The position numbers and the translations under genes were made by a program. The notes beneath the pieces are model-generated. The model was given only the letters and a program-made list of their open reading frames with translations. It had not been told where the DNA came from and made no database searches. Below, piece by piece: positions 21,249 through 30,763 of a stretch of DNA of 64,000 nucleotides (the first letter of the stretch is position 1; every line of letters begins with the position of its first letter). The stretch is taken from positions 152,858-216,857 of the forward strand of contig NZ_CAKLBP010000001.1 of NCBI RefSeq assembly GCF_920984665.1, given 5' to 3'. The stretch comes from Pedobacter sp. Leaf170 (lineage in GTDB: Bacteria; Bacteroidota; Bacteroidia; Sphingobacteriales; Sphingobacteriaceae).

Positions 21249-22245
21249 GGTTTATATCTCCTTCCTCTAATTCTAAATCAGTTACAACCGCCAATTTTTC
21301 GCTGCCGGTAACCATATCAAACACAGTATTCAGATTGGTCATCAATTTTTCAATAGCATAACTAATCTGAACAATAATAACCTCTGCAGCAACGAATTGC
21401 CCAAACGTCATTTGGCGTTCGAAAACAAAATAAGAACCTAAAAGCAATAATGCACCCATTAAAACGGTACGCATTGCCACAGCCGTTATAAAAAACTTTC
21501 TTAAAACACCAAAGTGTTGATTTCGTGCTTCGATGTAATTTGCAGTTATTTCATCAGTACGGTTAACAATCTCTTTACGCTTTGCACTATTATTGCGATA
21601 AGTATCTAAATCGCTCGCTATTTCTTCCAGATAACCTACAACTTCATATTTATAACCAGATTCTTCTATACTTGTACGCACACCCTGGCGCCAGTATAAA
21701 AATAAAATAAGGATGATAACAAAAAGTACAAAGGTTCCAAATACCATAAACACAGGGTGATAAAAAGATAAAAGAATTACGCTGAAGAATATTTGTACGG
21801 CAGCCGCTACAATATCTACCAATAATTTTGTTAATCCTTTCTGGATGGTAAGGATATCAAAAAATCGGTTAACCAGTTCTGATGGGTTTTCACCTTCCAA
21901 TGCTCTTTTCTTAATTCGTGGTAAACGAAAAGCAAATTCCAAAGCTGCTTTGGTAAATATTTTTTGCTCTAAAAACTCTACCAAAGTAAGCTGACCAATG
22001 AGTAATGTTCCGCCAATTACAATACCGGCCAAAATAACAGCAATGAGAATATAAGTGGAACTGTACATCGCTCCGTTAGATAAAAGGTTAAAAACAGCAC
22101 TTGTACCAAGAGGTAACGACAGGCCAATTAAACCAATTAACATGGCATAAACTAATATGTAATTGATGGTTTTACGCTCCAGATGAAGCATCCGAACCAA
22201 TCTTTGCCAAGGCGTTGGTGGGACGGCAATTTGATGATTTTTCAT
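21241..22245 (-). CDS. ABC exporter membrane domain lacking an ATPase domain
   Basis: This 334-aa protein is an ABC_membrane type I domain with six predicted membrane helices, near residues 27-48, 66-85, 140-160, 163-185, 250-272 and 280-300. A domain of this kind normally continues into a 230-aa nucleotide-binding domain, but the protein ends right after it with VTDLELEEGDINHG. No Walker A, signature or Walker B motif is encoded here or in the adjacent genes. It overlaps the HlyD gene start and is followed by a TolC-like gene, so it is part of a tripartite exporter. It may use an ATPase made elsewhere. N-terminal peptidase C39 is also absent. Confidence 0.88.
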   Translation of the reverse strand: MKNHQIAVPPTPWQRLVRMLHLERKTINYILVYAMLIGLIGLSLPLGTSAVFNLLSNGAMYSSTYILIAVILAGIVIGGTLLIGQLTLVEFLEQKIFTKAALEFAFRLPRIKKRALEGENPSELVNRFFDILTIQKGLTKLLVDIVAAAVQIFFSVILLSFYHPVFMVFGTFVLFVIILILFLYWRQGVRTSIEESGYKYEVVGYLEEIASDLDTYRNNSAKRKEIVNRTDEITANYIEARNQHFGVLRKFFITAVAMRTVLMGALLLLGSYFVFERQMTFGQFVAAEVIIVQISYAIEKLMTNLNTVFDMVTGSEKLAVVTDLELEEGDINHG

Positions 22246-22394
22246 TTAAATGATATTGATAATCGATTACGAGATTTTTAACCTCAAGATTTTAAGATTA
22301 AATACATAAATTACGTATATATACGAAAAATTCCATTCTAAAGGCAGATCAATTTATACAATGCTGAAAAGCAAACTAATCTAATGGATAATAA

Positions 22395-22745
22395 TTAGCA
22401 GAAATAGTTGGGAGGCGGTGTAGGAACTGTTTTTAATGGTTTTAAACCAATTTTTATTCTTAATGAGTAAATTTTTAGAGATAAGAAATTTGAAACTGAA
22501 ATAGATTGATTAGAAAATGACAAAAACTCATGTAAAACAAGTTTTTTCTTATTTTTTTCAAATGTTTCTTCCTCTTTATCTTTATTCTCTTGTGTTGATT
22601 TCTCAATGGCAAGCGTATTAGCATTATCAGAGAAACATGAAATTGCAAAGGCGATAACTTTGAAGGCCAATATGCTTAAAAGCATAAAACCAAAAGCACT
22701 TTTAAAGAAATTGTTTCTTAACCTTTGCATCATTAGAGGTTGCAA
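22395..22745 (-). CDS. Small exported-type protein, hypothetical
   Basis: This frame encodes up to 116 aa; the start may be one of the methionines at residues 1, 5 or 6. A hydrophobic segment (FGFMLLSILAFKVIAFAISC) is followed by a charged stretch (ENKDKEEETFEKNKKKL) and an end PTPPPNYFC. The layout, a signal or anchor followed by a short variable domain and a proline-rich tail, resembles the small protein at 28516-28914 on the other side of the metal efflux operon (whose tail is IWQPPKS). No family was recognised. Confidence 0.6.
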   Translation of the reverse strand: MQPLMMQRLRNNFFKSAFGFMLLSILAFKVIAFAISCFSDNANTLAIEKSTQENKDKEEETFEKNKKKLVLHEFLSFSNQSISVSNFLSLKIYSLRIKIGLKPLKTVPTPPPNYFC

Positions 22746-22839
22746 ATATAATGCTAAACCGGCTTATAAAGGAAATCAGAGGTGCTTTTGTTTTAAAAAA
22801 CAGGTCATTTGATTATCAGAAAATCAAAATAACTATATT

Positions 22840-22886
22840 AAAGCTTTTCAGTAATATGCTCTGCCGAGATAAAACTGAAAGGCTTT
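22840..22886 (-). terminator. Possible terminator of the metal efflux operon
   Basis: Arms of about 12 bp (AAAGCTTTTCAG and CTGAAAGGCTTT, one wobble pair) enclose a 23-nt loop just after the adaptor gene. The T-run on the minus strand is weak, so a role as terminator or RNA stabiliser is uncertain. Confidence 0.4.
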
Positions 22887-22904
22887 TATAAAAATCAAGA
22901 TAAA

Positions 22905-24032
22905 TTATTCTTCATCGCTGGTATTTTTGAGCTTCATTAATAGGGAATAAGCTCCCTTTGTTACAATTTTCTTGCCGGTCAAATCACCATGAATCGATGT
23001 TTTTCCATCAAGTGTTTCGCCAGTATTAACGGCAAGCATTTTATATTTATCTTTTGTTAATTGCTCAAAAACGAAATCCTTATTCTCAAAACTAACAATA
23101 GCCTCTTCTGGCAGTAATTGCACTTTCTGATTTTTAAATTTCAATTCAGCATTCATATACATACCCGGTACAAGACTTCTATCGTATTTTTCGAAATGGC
23201 AATGCACTTCGCTGCTGCCGCCTTCAGCCACGTTATGCCCAATTAAAATAACCTCAGCTTCATATTTGCCTTCAGGTTTAACATTGTTAAAAGTTATTAC
23301 TTTTTGCCCCATGCTAATTTTACTTAAGTCTTTTTCAAAAACAGTAAGGTTTAAATGAATATCGCTTGGATTTATTAATTCAAACAACACATCAGATGGT
23401 GTAACGTATTTACCAATGTTAACATTAACCTTGCTAACGTAACCATCTATAGGTGAATAGATATTTATTGCTTTAGAAATTTTACCGCTCTTTAAACTCG
23501 CCGGACTTACATTTATCAGCTTGAGTTTTTCTAACAAGGCTGTCTGTTCAACTTTAAAATTTTTGTATTCAATTTCAGCCGACTGCAATATTTTATCACT
23601 ATTCGCTTTGTTTAAATTAAGCTCTTTTTGTCGCGATAGCTCTTTTTCGGCATAATACAGTTTATTGTTTACACTTAAATAATCTTGTTGCAATTGTATG
23701 TATTGCGGGTCTTCCATAATGGCTATAATTTGCCCTTTTGTTACGTGCATGCCAGGTAAAAGTTTAGTAGTTTTCAGGTATCCGCCTAAAGGCACACTAA
23801 TCGAAATTAGGTTTTGAGGCGGTACATCTATTTTACCCTGTAATTTTAAAACTTCGCTGGTTTCGCCCCACTGTGGTTCTGCTAATTGCAAGCCTATATT
23901 AGCCGATTGTGCAGCAGTTAGGCTAACTTCATCTTCTTGAGCAAGCTCCTTAACTTCTGCTTTCTCCGTTTTACTATTACAGGCGTAAGTAGCGCAAATC
24001 GCTAACATCACTATATATTTTTGAAATCTCAT
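22905..24032 (-). CDS. Heavy-metal efflux periplasmic adaptor (CusB/CzcB-like)
   Basis: This 375-aa lipoprotein has the signal MRFQKYIVMLAICATYAC. A lipoyl half (SVPLGGYLKTTKLLPGMHV), a helical hairpin near 110-170 and a second half (IYSPIDGYVSKVNVNIGKYV) precede the barrel and membrane-proximal domains. It would join the CusA-type pump, encoded 2 bp upstream, to its channel. No C-terminal metal-binding extension is seen. The metal is not known. Confidence 0.92.
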   Translation of the reverse strand: MRFQKYIVMLAICATYACNSKTEKAEVKELAQEDEVSLTAAQSANIGLQLAEPQWGETSEVLKLQGKIDVPPQNLISISVPLGGYLKTTKLLPGMHVTKGQIIAIMEDPQYIQLQQDYLSVNNKLYYAEKELSRQKELNLNKANSDKILQSAEIEYKNFKVEQTALLEKLKLINVSPASLKSGKISKAINIYSPIDGYVSKVNVNIGKYVTPSDVLFELINPSDIHLNLTVFEKDLSKISMGQKVITFNNVKPEGKYEAEVILIGHNVAEGGSSEVHCHFEKYDRSLVPGMYMNAELKFKNQKVQLLPEEAIVSFENKDFVFEQLTKDKYKMLAVNTGETLDGKTSIHGDLTGKKIVTKGAYSLLMKLKNTSDEE

Positions 24033-24034
24033 TT

Positions 24035-27000
24035 TTATTGTCCTAACAAATAATTTAATTCAATAATTGTTGTATTTAACTGTTTAATTGCCTCAAAATA
24101 TTGGCTTTTAATGCTAATTGTTTCGTTATTTAACAAGGTGTATTCTAAGTAATTAATCGCACCGTTTTTAAACTGACTGGCCAAAGTTTTATTAATATCT
24201 CGGGCTGTTGCCAAACCTTTAGTTTCTAATTCATCTACAATAATTAATTGCTGCTGATATTGCTGATAGGTAGCCTTTAACTGGGTAGATAATTGCCGGG
24301 TTTTTAAGTTTGTTTCTGCCCGGGCAAACTCTTCGTAAACCTTCGCCGATTTTACACGATTGCGTTGAGCACCGCCGAGTAATGGAATGTTTAAACCAAC
24401 CTGCATTGATTGGAAGCGATTGTCTGTTCCGTATTTTATACCATCCTGCAATGTTGTAGAGTTATAACCCAAATTTATTTCAGGCAAAAGTTTTGATTGC
24501 TCCACTCTTGTACCCGCATTGGCAGTCTGCTCTTCCTGTAAACGAATTTTAATTTCAGGATGATTTTTCAATGCCAATGTATCTACAAATTGCAAGTTAG
24601 ATTTCAGTTTATCCGCCTTTGGCGAAAAAATAAGATTGCTGTTTAACAAAAATGAAAATTGCTGTTGCAATAAATTTTCTTCTACCCCAAGCTGCATAAG
24701 TTTTGTCGAAATTTGCATCAATTGATTATCAGCATTAGCTTTCTCCAACAGGTTACTCTCGCCCGTTTTTAAACGCAAATTTGCCAGCTCCTGCAGTTTT
24801 TTATAATTACTATCTGCCTGTTTGTAGGTTTTTTTAACCTCTTTCAGCACTAATAAATCGTAAAATATCCGGGTACATAATCGGGTTAATTCAGCTTTAT
24901 TTAAATCTTGCTGTAAAACCGTAGTCTTCCACTCTGCCAAAAGCTTATCTTTTTGCCGGGCATAAACCGAAGGCAAATTAAAGCCCTGAACAACACTAAT
25001 TTTATTATCCGTAAAATCGCTATTGTACTTGCCATATTCTCCATTAATGCTTAAAGGAGCAATAGTTGTAGCGGTTTTTGTAAGCGCCTGGCTGTGTGTT
25101 GTCCGCAGCTGAGCGCTTTTTAAACTTAAATTATTTCGGTACAAACTATCTAAAGCTTGTGGTAGTGTAATGGATTGTTGGGCATTAGCCGATACAGAAA
25201 AAATGCAAATTATGATAACAGAAGAAACCTGAATAACTTTTTTATTTAACTTAATACCTTTTTCAAAAGCTACATAAAGTATTGGCAACACAAATAAGGT
25301 TAAGAAAGTAGCAATGATTAAGCCGCCAATAACAACGGTGGCTAATGGCCTTTGAACGGCTGCCCCGGCCCCATTACTAAGTGCCATGGGCAAAAAACCT
25401 AATGATGCTACAAAAGCAGTCATTAATACTGGTCTTAAACGTGTTTTTGTTCCCTTCAAAACAACTTTTTTCATATCGGTTTCTCCTGTTTTTTTTATGT
25501 TGTTAAATTCTGCTACCAGTACAATTCCGTTGAGCACGGCAATACCAAATAGTGCAATAAAACCTACACCGGCACTTATACTAAAAGGCAAACCTCTCAA
25601 TGCCAGTAAGAAAATTCCGCCAATGGCTGATAATGGTATAGCGGTGTAAATTAACAGTCCGTATTTTATAGAACCAAATGCAAAATAAAGTAACAGGAAG
25701 ATTAAAATGAGTGAAACCGGTACAGCTATCGATAAACGAGATTTGGCCTCGTTTAAGTTTTGGAACGAGCCGCCATAACTCATTATATAACCAGTTGGCA
25801 ATTTAATTTTGGCCTTTACTTTTTCCTGCAATTCGTTTACAATGCTTTCTACATCTCTTCCTTTCACATTAAAACCAACCAATATGCGGCGTTTCGTATC
25901 TTCCCGTTGTATTTGGCTTGGGCTGTTAACCAAAGAAACATTGGCTAACTGACTCAATGGAATCTGATTACCCCGAGGTGTAGGAATAAGCAGGCGCTGA
26001 ACATCTGATATGCTTCTCCTTTGGTCGTTTTGAAGTTTTACAACCAAATCGAAACGTTTCTCGCCTTCAAAAACCAAACCCGTACTTTGGCCTGCAAAAG
26101 CAGTGTTTACATTTCTGTTAATGTCAGAAATATTTAAACCGTATTGAGCAATAACATCACGATTGTATTGGATAACGATTTGTGGTGTTCCGGAAATTTG
26201 TTCAACATAAATATCAGAAGTACCCTCAATATTTCTGAGCAGATTGCCTATTTGTTTTGAATAATGTGCAAGCGTATCAAAATCTTCTCCATAAATTTTA
26301 CAAACCACATCTTGCCTTGCACCTGTCATCAATTCATTAAACCTCATTTGCACCGGAAACTGAAAACTGGTGGTAACGCCCGGAATTTCGCTCGCGGCTT
26401 CACTCATTTTCTCTGTTAAATCCTTAAAATTATCTGCCGAGGTCCATTCTTTCTTCGGTTTCAGGTTTATAATCATGTCACCCATATCCATCGGTAATGG
26501 CTCTGTAGGCACTTCACTACTTCCTATCTTGGTTACAATATTTTTTACCTCCGGAAAACGAGATTTTAAAATCCCAGCTACTTTCTGAATGTTTTCTATT
26601 GATGTACTTAAACTACTACCCGATAAAACCCTTGTTTCTACAGCGTAATCACCTTCCTCAATTGATGGGATAAATTCGCCACCTAAATTAGTCAGTATGA
26701 AAATTGAAATGGTAAAAAGTACAACCACTACTGCAATAACTGTTTTAGGAAAAGCTAAAATTTTATTCAGCCAGATGCTGTACTTATTTTCTATTTTCTC
26801 CATTCCTTTATCAGCAATGTTTGCTTTGGTTTTAATTTTCTTACTCAAAAGCAAACTGCTTATCATGGGTATGTAGGTTAAAGATAAAATGAAAGCACCT
26901 AATAGTGCAAAAGCTACAGTTTGCGCCATTGGTTTAAACATTTTACCTTCAATGCCCTGCAAGCTAAATATTGGGAGATAAACGATAAGGATAATAATTT

Positions 27001-28366
27001 GTCCGAAAACGGCACTATTCATCATTTTTGATGATGCGCTTTTCACTTCAGCATCCATTTCATTTTGTTTTAAATTGGATACGCCTGCAAACTTTTTACT
27101 ATGCGCAAGCTGATGCATAACGGCCTCTACTATAATTACAGCACCATCTACAATTAAGCCAAAATCAAGCGCACCTAAACTCATCAGGTTTCCACTTACG
27201 CCAAAAATATTCATCATAATTATGGCAAAAAGCATTGATAGCGGAATTACAGAAGCAACAATTAAACCTGCCCTTAAATTGCCCAGGAAAACAACCAAAA
27301 CAAAAATCACAATCAATGCGCCTTCTAAAAGATTGGTTTCTACGGTACTAATGGCATTATTTACCATACTGGTTCGGTCTAAGAAAGGTACTATCTCCAC
27401 CCCTTCGGGCAAACTTTGGCTGATTTGTTTAATCTTTTCTTTGATGTCTTTAACCACCACATTACTGTTGGCACCTTTAAGCATCATTACGATTGCCCCA
27501 GAAACTTCGCCTTCGTTATTAAAAGTTAAAGCACCGTACCTGGTTGCAAAACCAATTTCTACGTTTGCAACATCACGAATTAATAAAGGCGTTCCTTCGG
27601 GATTATTTTTTACAACTATACTTTCTATGTCAGCCTTGTTTCCAATTAATCCTTCTGTTTTGATGTATTGAACTGTTGATTGTTTTTCGATATAGGCGCC
27701 ACCTGTATTTTGGTTATTACTTTCTAAAGCATTAAAAACATCAGTAATGGTAACTTTATGTGCCAAAAGTTTGTTCGGATTTACGGTAACCTGGTATTGC
27801 TTAAGCTTGCCGCCAAAACTGCTAACCTCTGCAACGCCTTTTACGCCCAAAAGCTGGCGCCTTACAATCCAATCCTGAATGGTACGCAGTTCGGTAATAT
27901 CGTATCGATGCTCATAACCTTTTTTAGGTTTTACAGCATACTGATAAATTTCTCCTAAACCGGTAGAAATTGGTCCCATTTCGGGTTTACCAATGCCCTG
28001 AGGAATTTGTTCCTGAACTACAAGAAGCCTTTCTGCAACTTGTTGGCGAGCCCAATACACATCAACATCATCATTAAAAACAAGCGTAACTAATGATAAA
28101 CCAAAACGGCTGTAACTTCTAATTTCCTTAATGCCTGCAATGTTACTATTGGCCTGCTCAACCGGAAAAGTTACTAATCGTTCGATATCTGTTGCGCCAT
28201 AAGATGGAGCAGTAGTAATAATTTGTACCTGGTTATTAGTGATGTCTGGTACGGCATCAATTGGCAATTTTGTTAATTCAAAACCTCCGTATATAATAAG
28301 GCTGATGGTAAAAAGCCCAATAATGAGTTTATTCCTGATGGAAAACTCAATAATTTTATTTAACAT
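24035..28366 (-). CDS. CusA/CzcA metal RND pump fused to a CusC/TolC-type channel
   Basis: This 1443-aa protein contains two systems that are usually separate. Residues about 1-1035 are a heavy-metal RND pump (start IEFSIRNKLIIGLFTISL; GALDFGLIVDGAVIIVEAV in TM4 with the proton-relay residues; end RPLATVVIGGLIIATFLTLF). About residue 1045-1065 a new hydrophobic segment ending in SVSANAQQ looks like a former signal peptide. Residues about 1066-1443 are an outer-membrane efflux protein with two OEP repeats. The same fusion is known in other Bacteroidota. Cutting at ANAQ would release the channel half. The adaptor gene follows 2 bp later. Confidence 0.94.
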   Translation of the reverse strand: MLNKIIEFSIRNKLIIGLFTISLIIYGGFELTKLPIDAVPDITNNQVQIITTAPSYGATDIERLVTFPVEQANSNIAGIKEIRSYSRFGLSLVTLVFNDDVDVYWARQQVAERLLVVQEQIPQGIGKPEMGPISTGLGEIYQYAVKPKKGYEHRYDITELRTIQDWIVRRQLLGVKGVAEVSSFGGKLKQYQVTVNPNKLLAHKVTITDVFNALESNNQNTGGAYIEKQSTVQYIKTEGLIGNKADIESIVVKNNPEGTPLLIRDVANVEIGFATRYGALTFNNEGEVSGAIVMMLKGANSNVVVKDIKEKIKQISQSLPEGVEIVPFLDRTSMVNNAISTVETNLLEGALIVIFVLVVFLGNLRAGLIVASVIPLSMLFAIIMMNIFGVSGNLMSLGALDFGLIVDGAVIIVEAVMHQLAHSKKFAGVSNLKQNEMDAEVKSASSKMMNSAVFGQIIILIVYLPIFSLQGIEGKMFKPMAQTVAFALLGAFILSLTYIPMISSLLLSKKIKTKANIADKGMEKIENKYSIWLNKILAFPKTVIAVVVVLFTISIFILTNLGGEFIPSIEEGDYAVETRVLSGSSLSTSIENIQKVAGILKSRFPEVKNIVTKIGSSEVPTEPLPMDMGDMIINLKPKKEWTSADNFKDLTEKMSEAASEIPGVTTSFQFPVQMRFNELMTGARQDVVCKIYGEDFDTLAHYSKQIGNLLRNIEGTSDIYVEQISGTPQIVIQYNRDVIAQYGLNISDINRNVNTAFAGQSTGLVFEGEKRFDLVVKLQNDQRRSISDVQRLLIPTPRGNQIPLSQLANVSLVNSPSQIQREDTKRRILVGFNVKGRDVESIVNELQEKVKAKIKLPTGYIMSYGGSFQNLNEAKSRLSIAVPVSLILIFLLLYFAFGSIKYGLLIYTAIPLSAIGGIFLLALRGLPFSISAGVGFIALFGIAVLNGIVLVAEFNNIKKTGETDMKKVVLKGTKTRLRPVLMTAFVASLGFLPMALSNGAGAAVQRPLATVVIGGLIIATFLTLFVLPILYVAFEKGIKLNKKVIQVSSVIIICIFSVSANAQQSITLPQALDSLYRNNLSLKSAQLRTTHSQALTKTATTIAPLSINGEYGKYNSDFTDNKISVVQGFNLPSVYARQKDKLLAEWKTTVLQQDLNKAELTRLCTRIFYDLLVLKEVKKTYKQADSNYKKLQELANLRLKTGESNLLEKANADNQLMQISTKLMQLGVEENLLQQQFSFLLNSNLIFSPKADKLKSNLQFVDTLALKNHPEIKIRLQEEQTANAGTRVEQSKLLPEINLGYNSTTLQDGIKYGTDNRFQSMQVGLNIPLLGGAQRNRVKSAKVYEEFARAETNLKTRQLSTQLKATYQQYQQQLIIVDELETKGLATARDINKTLASQFKNGAINYLEYTLLNNETISIKSQYFEAIKQLNTTIIELNYLLGQ

Positions 28367-28515
28367 GAAAAACTAGGATCTAATCGTTTCTAAAAATGCG
28401 TGGTTTGTTGGTTGGATCTAGATAATTAAAATTGATTTTTATCTCTGATTATTATATAGTTAATAACAAAATATGAAATAAAAACATTAAAACCTAAACG
28501 ACCAAAAAGCTAAAA

Positions 28516-28914
28516 TTAAGAAAGGATTGAAGACTTTGGCGGTTGCCAAATTTTTCCGGCATAGGCCGAATATAAGAGGATATCGTTATTTAAAATAACT
28601 TTAAGCTGTGGAATAACCTGATAAACTTTTTTAAAAGTTATGCCAGAAGATGTTGGCAAAGCCGGACTTAAAAAATTAGCCGTGCAGAAATTATGGTTTT
28701 TGAAAGGGAGTTGATTATCTCTTTCTTCATCATTATCTGTATGTGGTATATTGCTGTAATGGTGTTCCAAATAGCCTAAAAATGTAACATTGCTATCCAA
28801 ACCCTTATGCTCAAAAAAATGCTGAAACAATACCGGAACTTTCGCTATTTCTTGCAACTCTGTTGTAGAAAACAAGTAAAAACCAAGGAGCAATATGTGT
28901 AGGAATTTCTTCAA
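28516..28914 (-). CDS. Small secreted-type protein of the metal efflux operon
   Basis: The preferred start is the TTG at 28914, giving 132 aa with the signal-like LKKFLHILLLGFYLFSTTELQE. An ATG at 28962 would add 16 residues before the signal. The rest contains FQHFFEHK, LEHHYSNIPHTDNDEERDNQ and LPFKNHNFC, a region rich in His, Asp and Glu that could bind metal, then the tail IWQPPKS. Such short proteins often precede CusA-type operons in this phylum (recollection). Its gene is the first of the metal efflux operon. Confidence 0.75.
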   Translation of the reverse strand: MKKFLHILLLGFYLFSTTELQEIAKVPVLFQHFFEHKGLDSNVTFLGYLEHHYSNIPHTDNDEERDNQLPFKNHNFCTANFLSPALPTSSGITFKKVYQVIPQLKVILNNDILLYSAYAGKIWQPPKSSILS

Positions 28915-28990
28915 GGCTATAAAATTAAACAAATGCCAGTCAAAAGCAAAAAATCCTGGCAAATGTTAGCAGATATGTATTTTTTAAGCT

Positions 28991-30739
28991 TTATGCTTTT
29001 GGCAAAGAAAAATAGAAAGTGCTTCCTTCACCTATAGCACTTTCTAACCAGATTTTGCCTTTTTCTGCTTCTATAAAGTCTTTTGAAATGGCTAAACCTA
29101 AGCCCGAGCCTGATTTATTCTGCCCATCCGTTGGTACTTGAAAATAACGATCGAAAAGTCTTTTCTGGTAGCGTTCATCAATCCCTTTACCAAAATCTTT
29201 TACAGAAAATCTGATTTCATCATTAATTAAGAAAACATCTAGTTTGATGGTTGATTTTTCTGCACTGTAGCGGAGGGCATTTGACAGAAAATTAACTAAT
29301 ACCCAGGCCGTTTTTTGCATATCGACCAAAACTTGAGGTAAAGTTTCTATACAATTGATTTCTAATAGAATGTTTTTTTGATTGGCTTGAAAACGTACAG
29401 CATCAATCGCATAATTTACAATATCAATCGGCTTTGTTGAAGCAAAATTCAACTTTAGGTTTCCGGTTTCTACCTGAGATAAATCCAATAGTTCGCTGGT
29501 GATTTTTAAAAGCCTTTCAGAATCTTCTCCAATATGTTCTATTAAGGCTTTCTGCTCATCATTCATATCGCCAACGCGGTTATCTTTCAATAATTTTAAA
29601 CTCATTTTTATAGAGGATAATGGCGTTTTAAGCTCATGAGAAACCGTGGCAATAAAATTAGTTTTAGCTTCATCTAACTCCTTAAATTGCGTAATGTTTT
29701 TCAAAACGTACACACTACCGGCCGATTTGGTGGATTCAAGAAGGGTATCGTCATTATTAAATTCTAAATTTGGGATAATAATTTCACGACTTTCCAGCTG
29801 GAAATATGATTCACGCTCATCAGCATAAATTTTTAAAGGCTTATTATCTTGCTGAGGATTGACGATTCTTTTAAGCAATTCATTTTTTTTCTCCAAGGAG
29901 GAAACATTTTGTCCGATTGTTTGGGTTGCATCGAGATTCATAATTTTTGAAGCCAGGGTATTTAAAAACAATACCTCTCCTTTCTCATTCAGGCCTATAA
30001 TCGCATCTTGCATTTGCGCAATAATGGCTTCTATGCGTAATTTCTCGCTTTTTAACTTTGAAAGGTTGCTATTTTCCCAGTCGTTAAGTTTGCTTGCCAT
30101 TGCATTAAATGACGATGCCAAAGCTGTAAATTCATCATTATTATCAAAATGAAGGCGTTGCTTGTAATTTTTGTTGGCAATTTCGCGAATGGCTTTGCTA
30201 AACTCGGCTAGTGGATTGGCTACGAAACCTGGAAAATTAACAATGAAAGTAAACAAAACCAAAAAACATACGGAGGCAGCGACAGCAATATAAATATTCG
30301 CTCTTCCTGAGGCTGCATTGGCTTGTTCATTTTTATTAAAAATAGCGGTCATGTTAAGTGCTTCAATGGTTTGCAACTGGGCACGTACATCTTTTAAATA
30401 ACTTGATTTATTTAATACAGCGCCATTTTCAACTAGCTTCCTGTAGCTTTCGCCTAATTGTTCTACAGCCTTTTTTTCTCCTTTTTCAGTTATATTTTTT
30501 TCTTCTTTTGATAAACTGGATTCGAAAGTTTTTTGCGCTTCTTTTGATAATGGGAATTCATTTGCATCGAGCACATTGCGCATTTGGGTAACGTATTTTA
30601 AACTCTCGTAGTTATCCTTCAAAATGAGTTTAGATTTATCAGATAATTCATTCAGAAAAAAAAGGGCTGTTAAACCGAAAGATAGAACGATAAAAAAGAG
30701 GAAGCCGAAGCCAAGGCGGAGTTTCGTTTTGATTTTCAT
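28991..30739 (-). CDS. HAMP-PAS sensor histidine kinase of the Kdp operon
   Basis: This 582-aa membrane kinase has TM1 near 10-30, a helical periplasmic part, TM2 near 150-172, HAMP at about 172-222 and a PAS domain at about 232-345. HisKA with ATVSHELKTPLSSIKMSL and a HATPase_c domain with VNFLSNALRYS, VKDFGKGID and GSGLGLAIS follow. It is the last gene of the Kdp operon, 24 bp after a KdpD-like gene that has no kinase domain. It most likely supplies the missing kinase activity and phosphorylates the NtrC-type regulator at 37856-39187 (inference). Confidence 0.92.
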   Translation of the reverse strand: MKIKTKLRLGFGFLFFIVLSFGLTALFFLNELSDKSKLILKDNYESLKYVTQMRNVLDANEFPLSKEAQKTFESSLSKEEKNITEKGEKKAVEQLGESYRKLVENGAVLNKSSYLKDVRAQLQTIEALNMTAIFNKNEQANAASGRANIYIAVAASVCFLVLFTFIVNFPGFVANPLAEFSKAIREIANKNYKQRLHFDNNDEFTALASSFNAMASKLNDWENSNLSKLKSEKLRIEAIIAQMQDAIIGLNEKGEVLFLNTLASKIMNLDATQTIGQNVSSLEKKNELLKRIVNPQQDNKPLKIYADERESYFQLESREIIIPNLEFNNDDTLLESTKSAGSVYVLKNITQFKELDEAKTNFIATVSHELKTPLSSIKMSLKLLKDNRVGDMNDEQKALIEHIGEDSERLLKITSELLDLSQVETGNLKLNFASTKPIDIVNYAIDAVRFQANQKNILLEINCIETLPQVLVDMQKTAWVLVNFLSNALRYSAEKSTIKLDVFLINDEIRFSVKDFGKGIDERYQKRLFDRYFQVPTDGQNKSGSGLGLAISKDFIEAEKGKIWLESAIGEGSTFYFSLPKA

Positions 30740-30763
30740 GTTGGCTGTTATATTAGTGCTAAA

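Noticed and set aside
28377..28420. Direct repeat GGATCTA upstream of the metal pump gene
   Set aside because: Only seven bases, no symmetry, no link to a promoter element.
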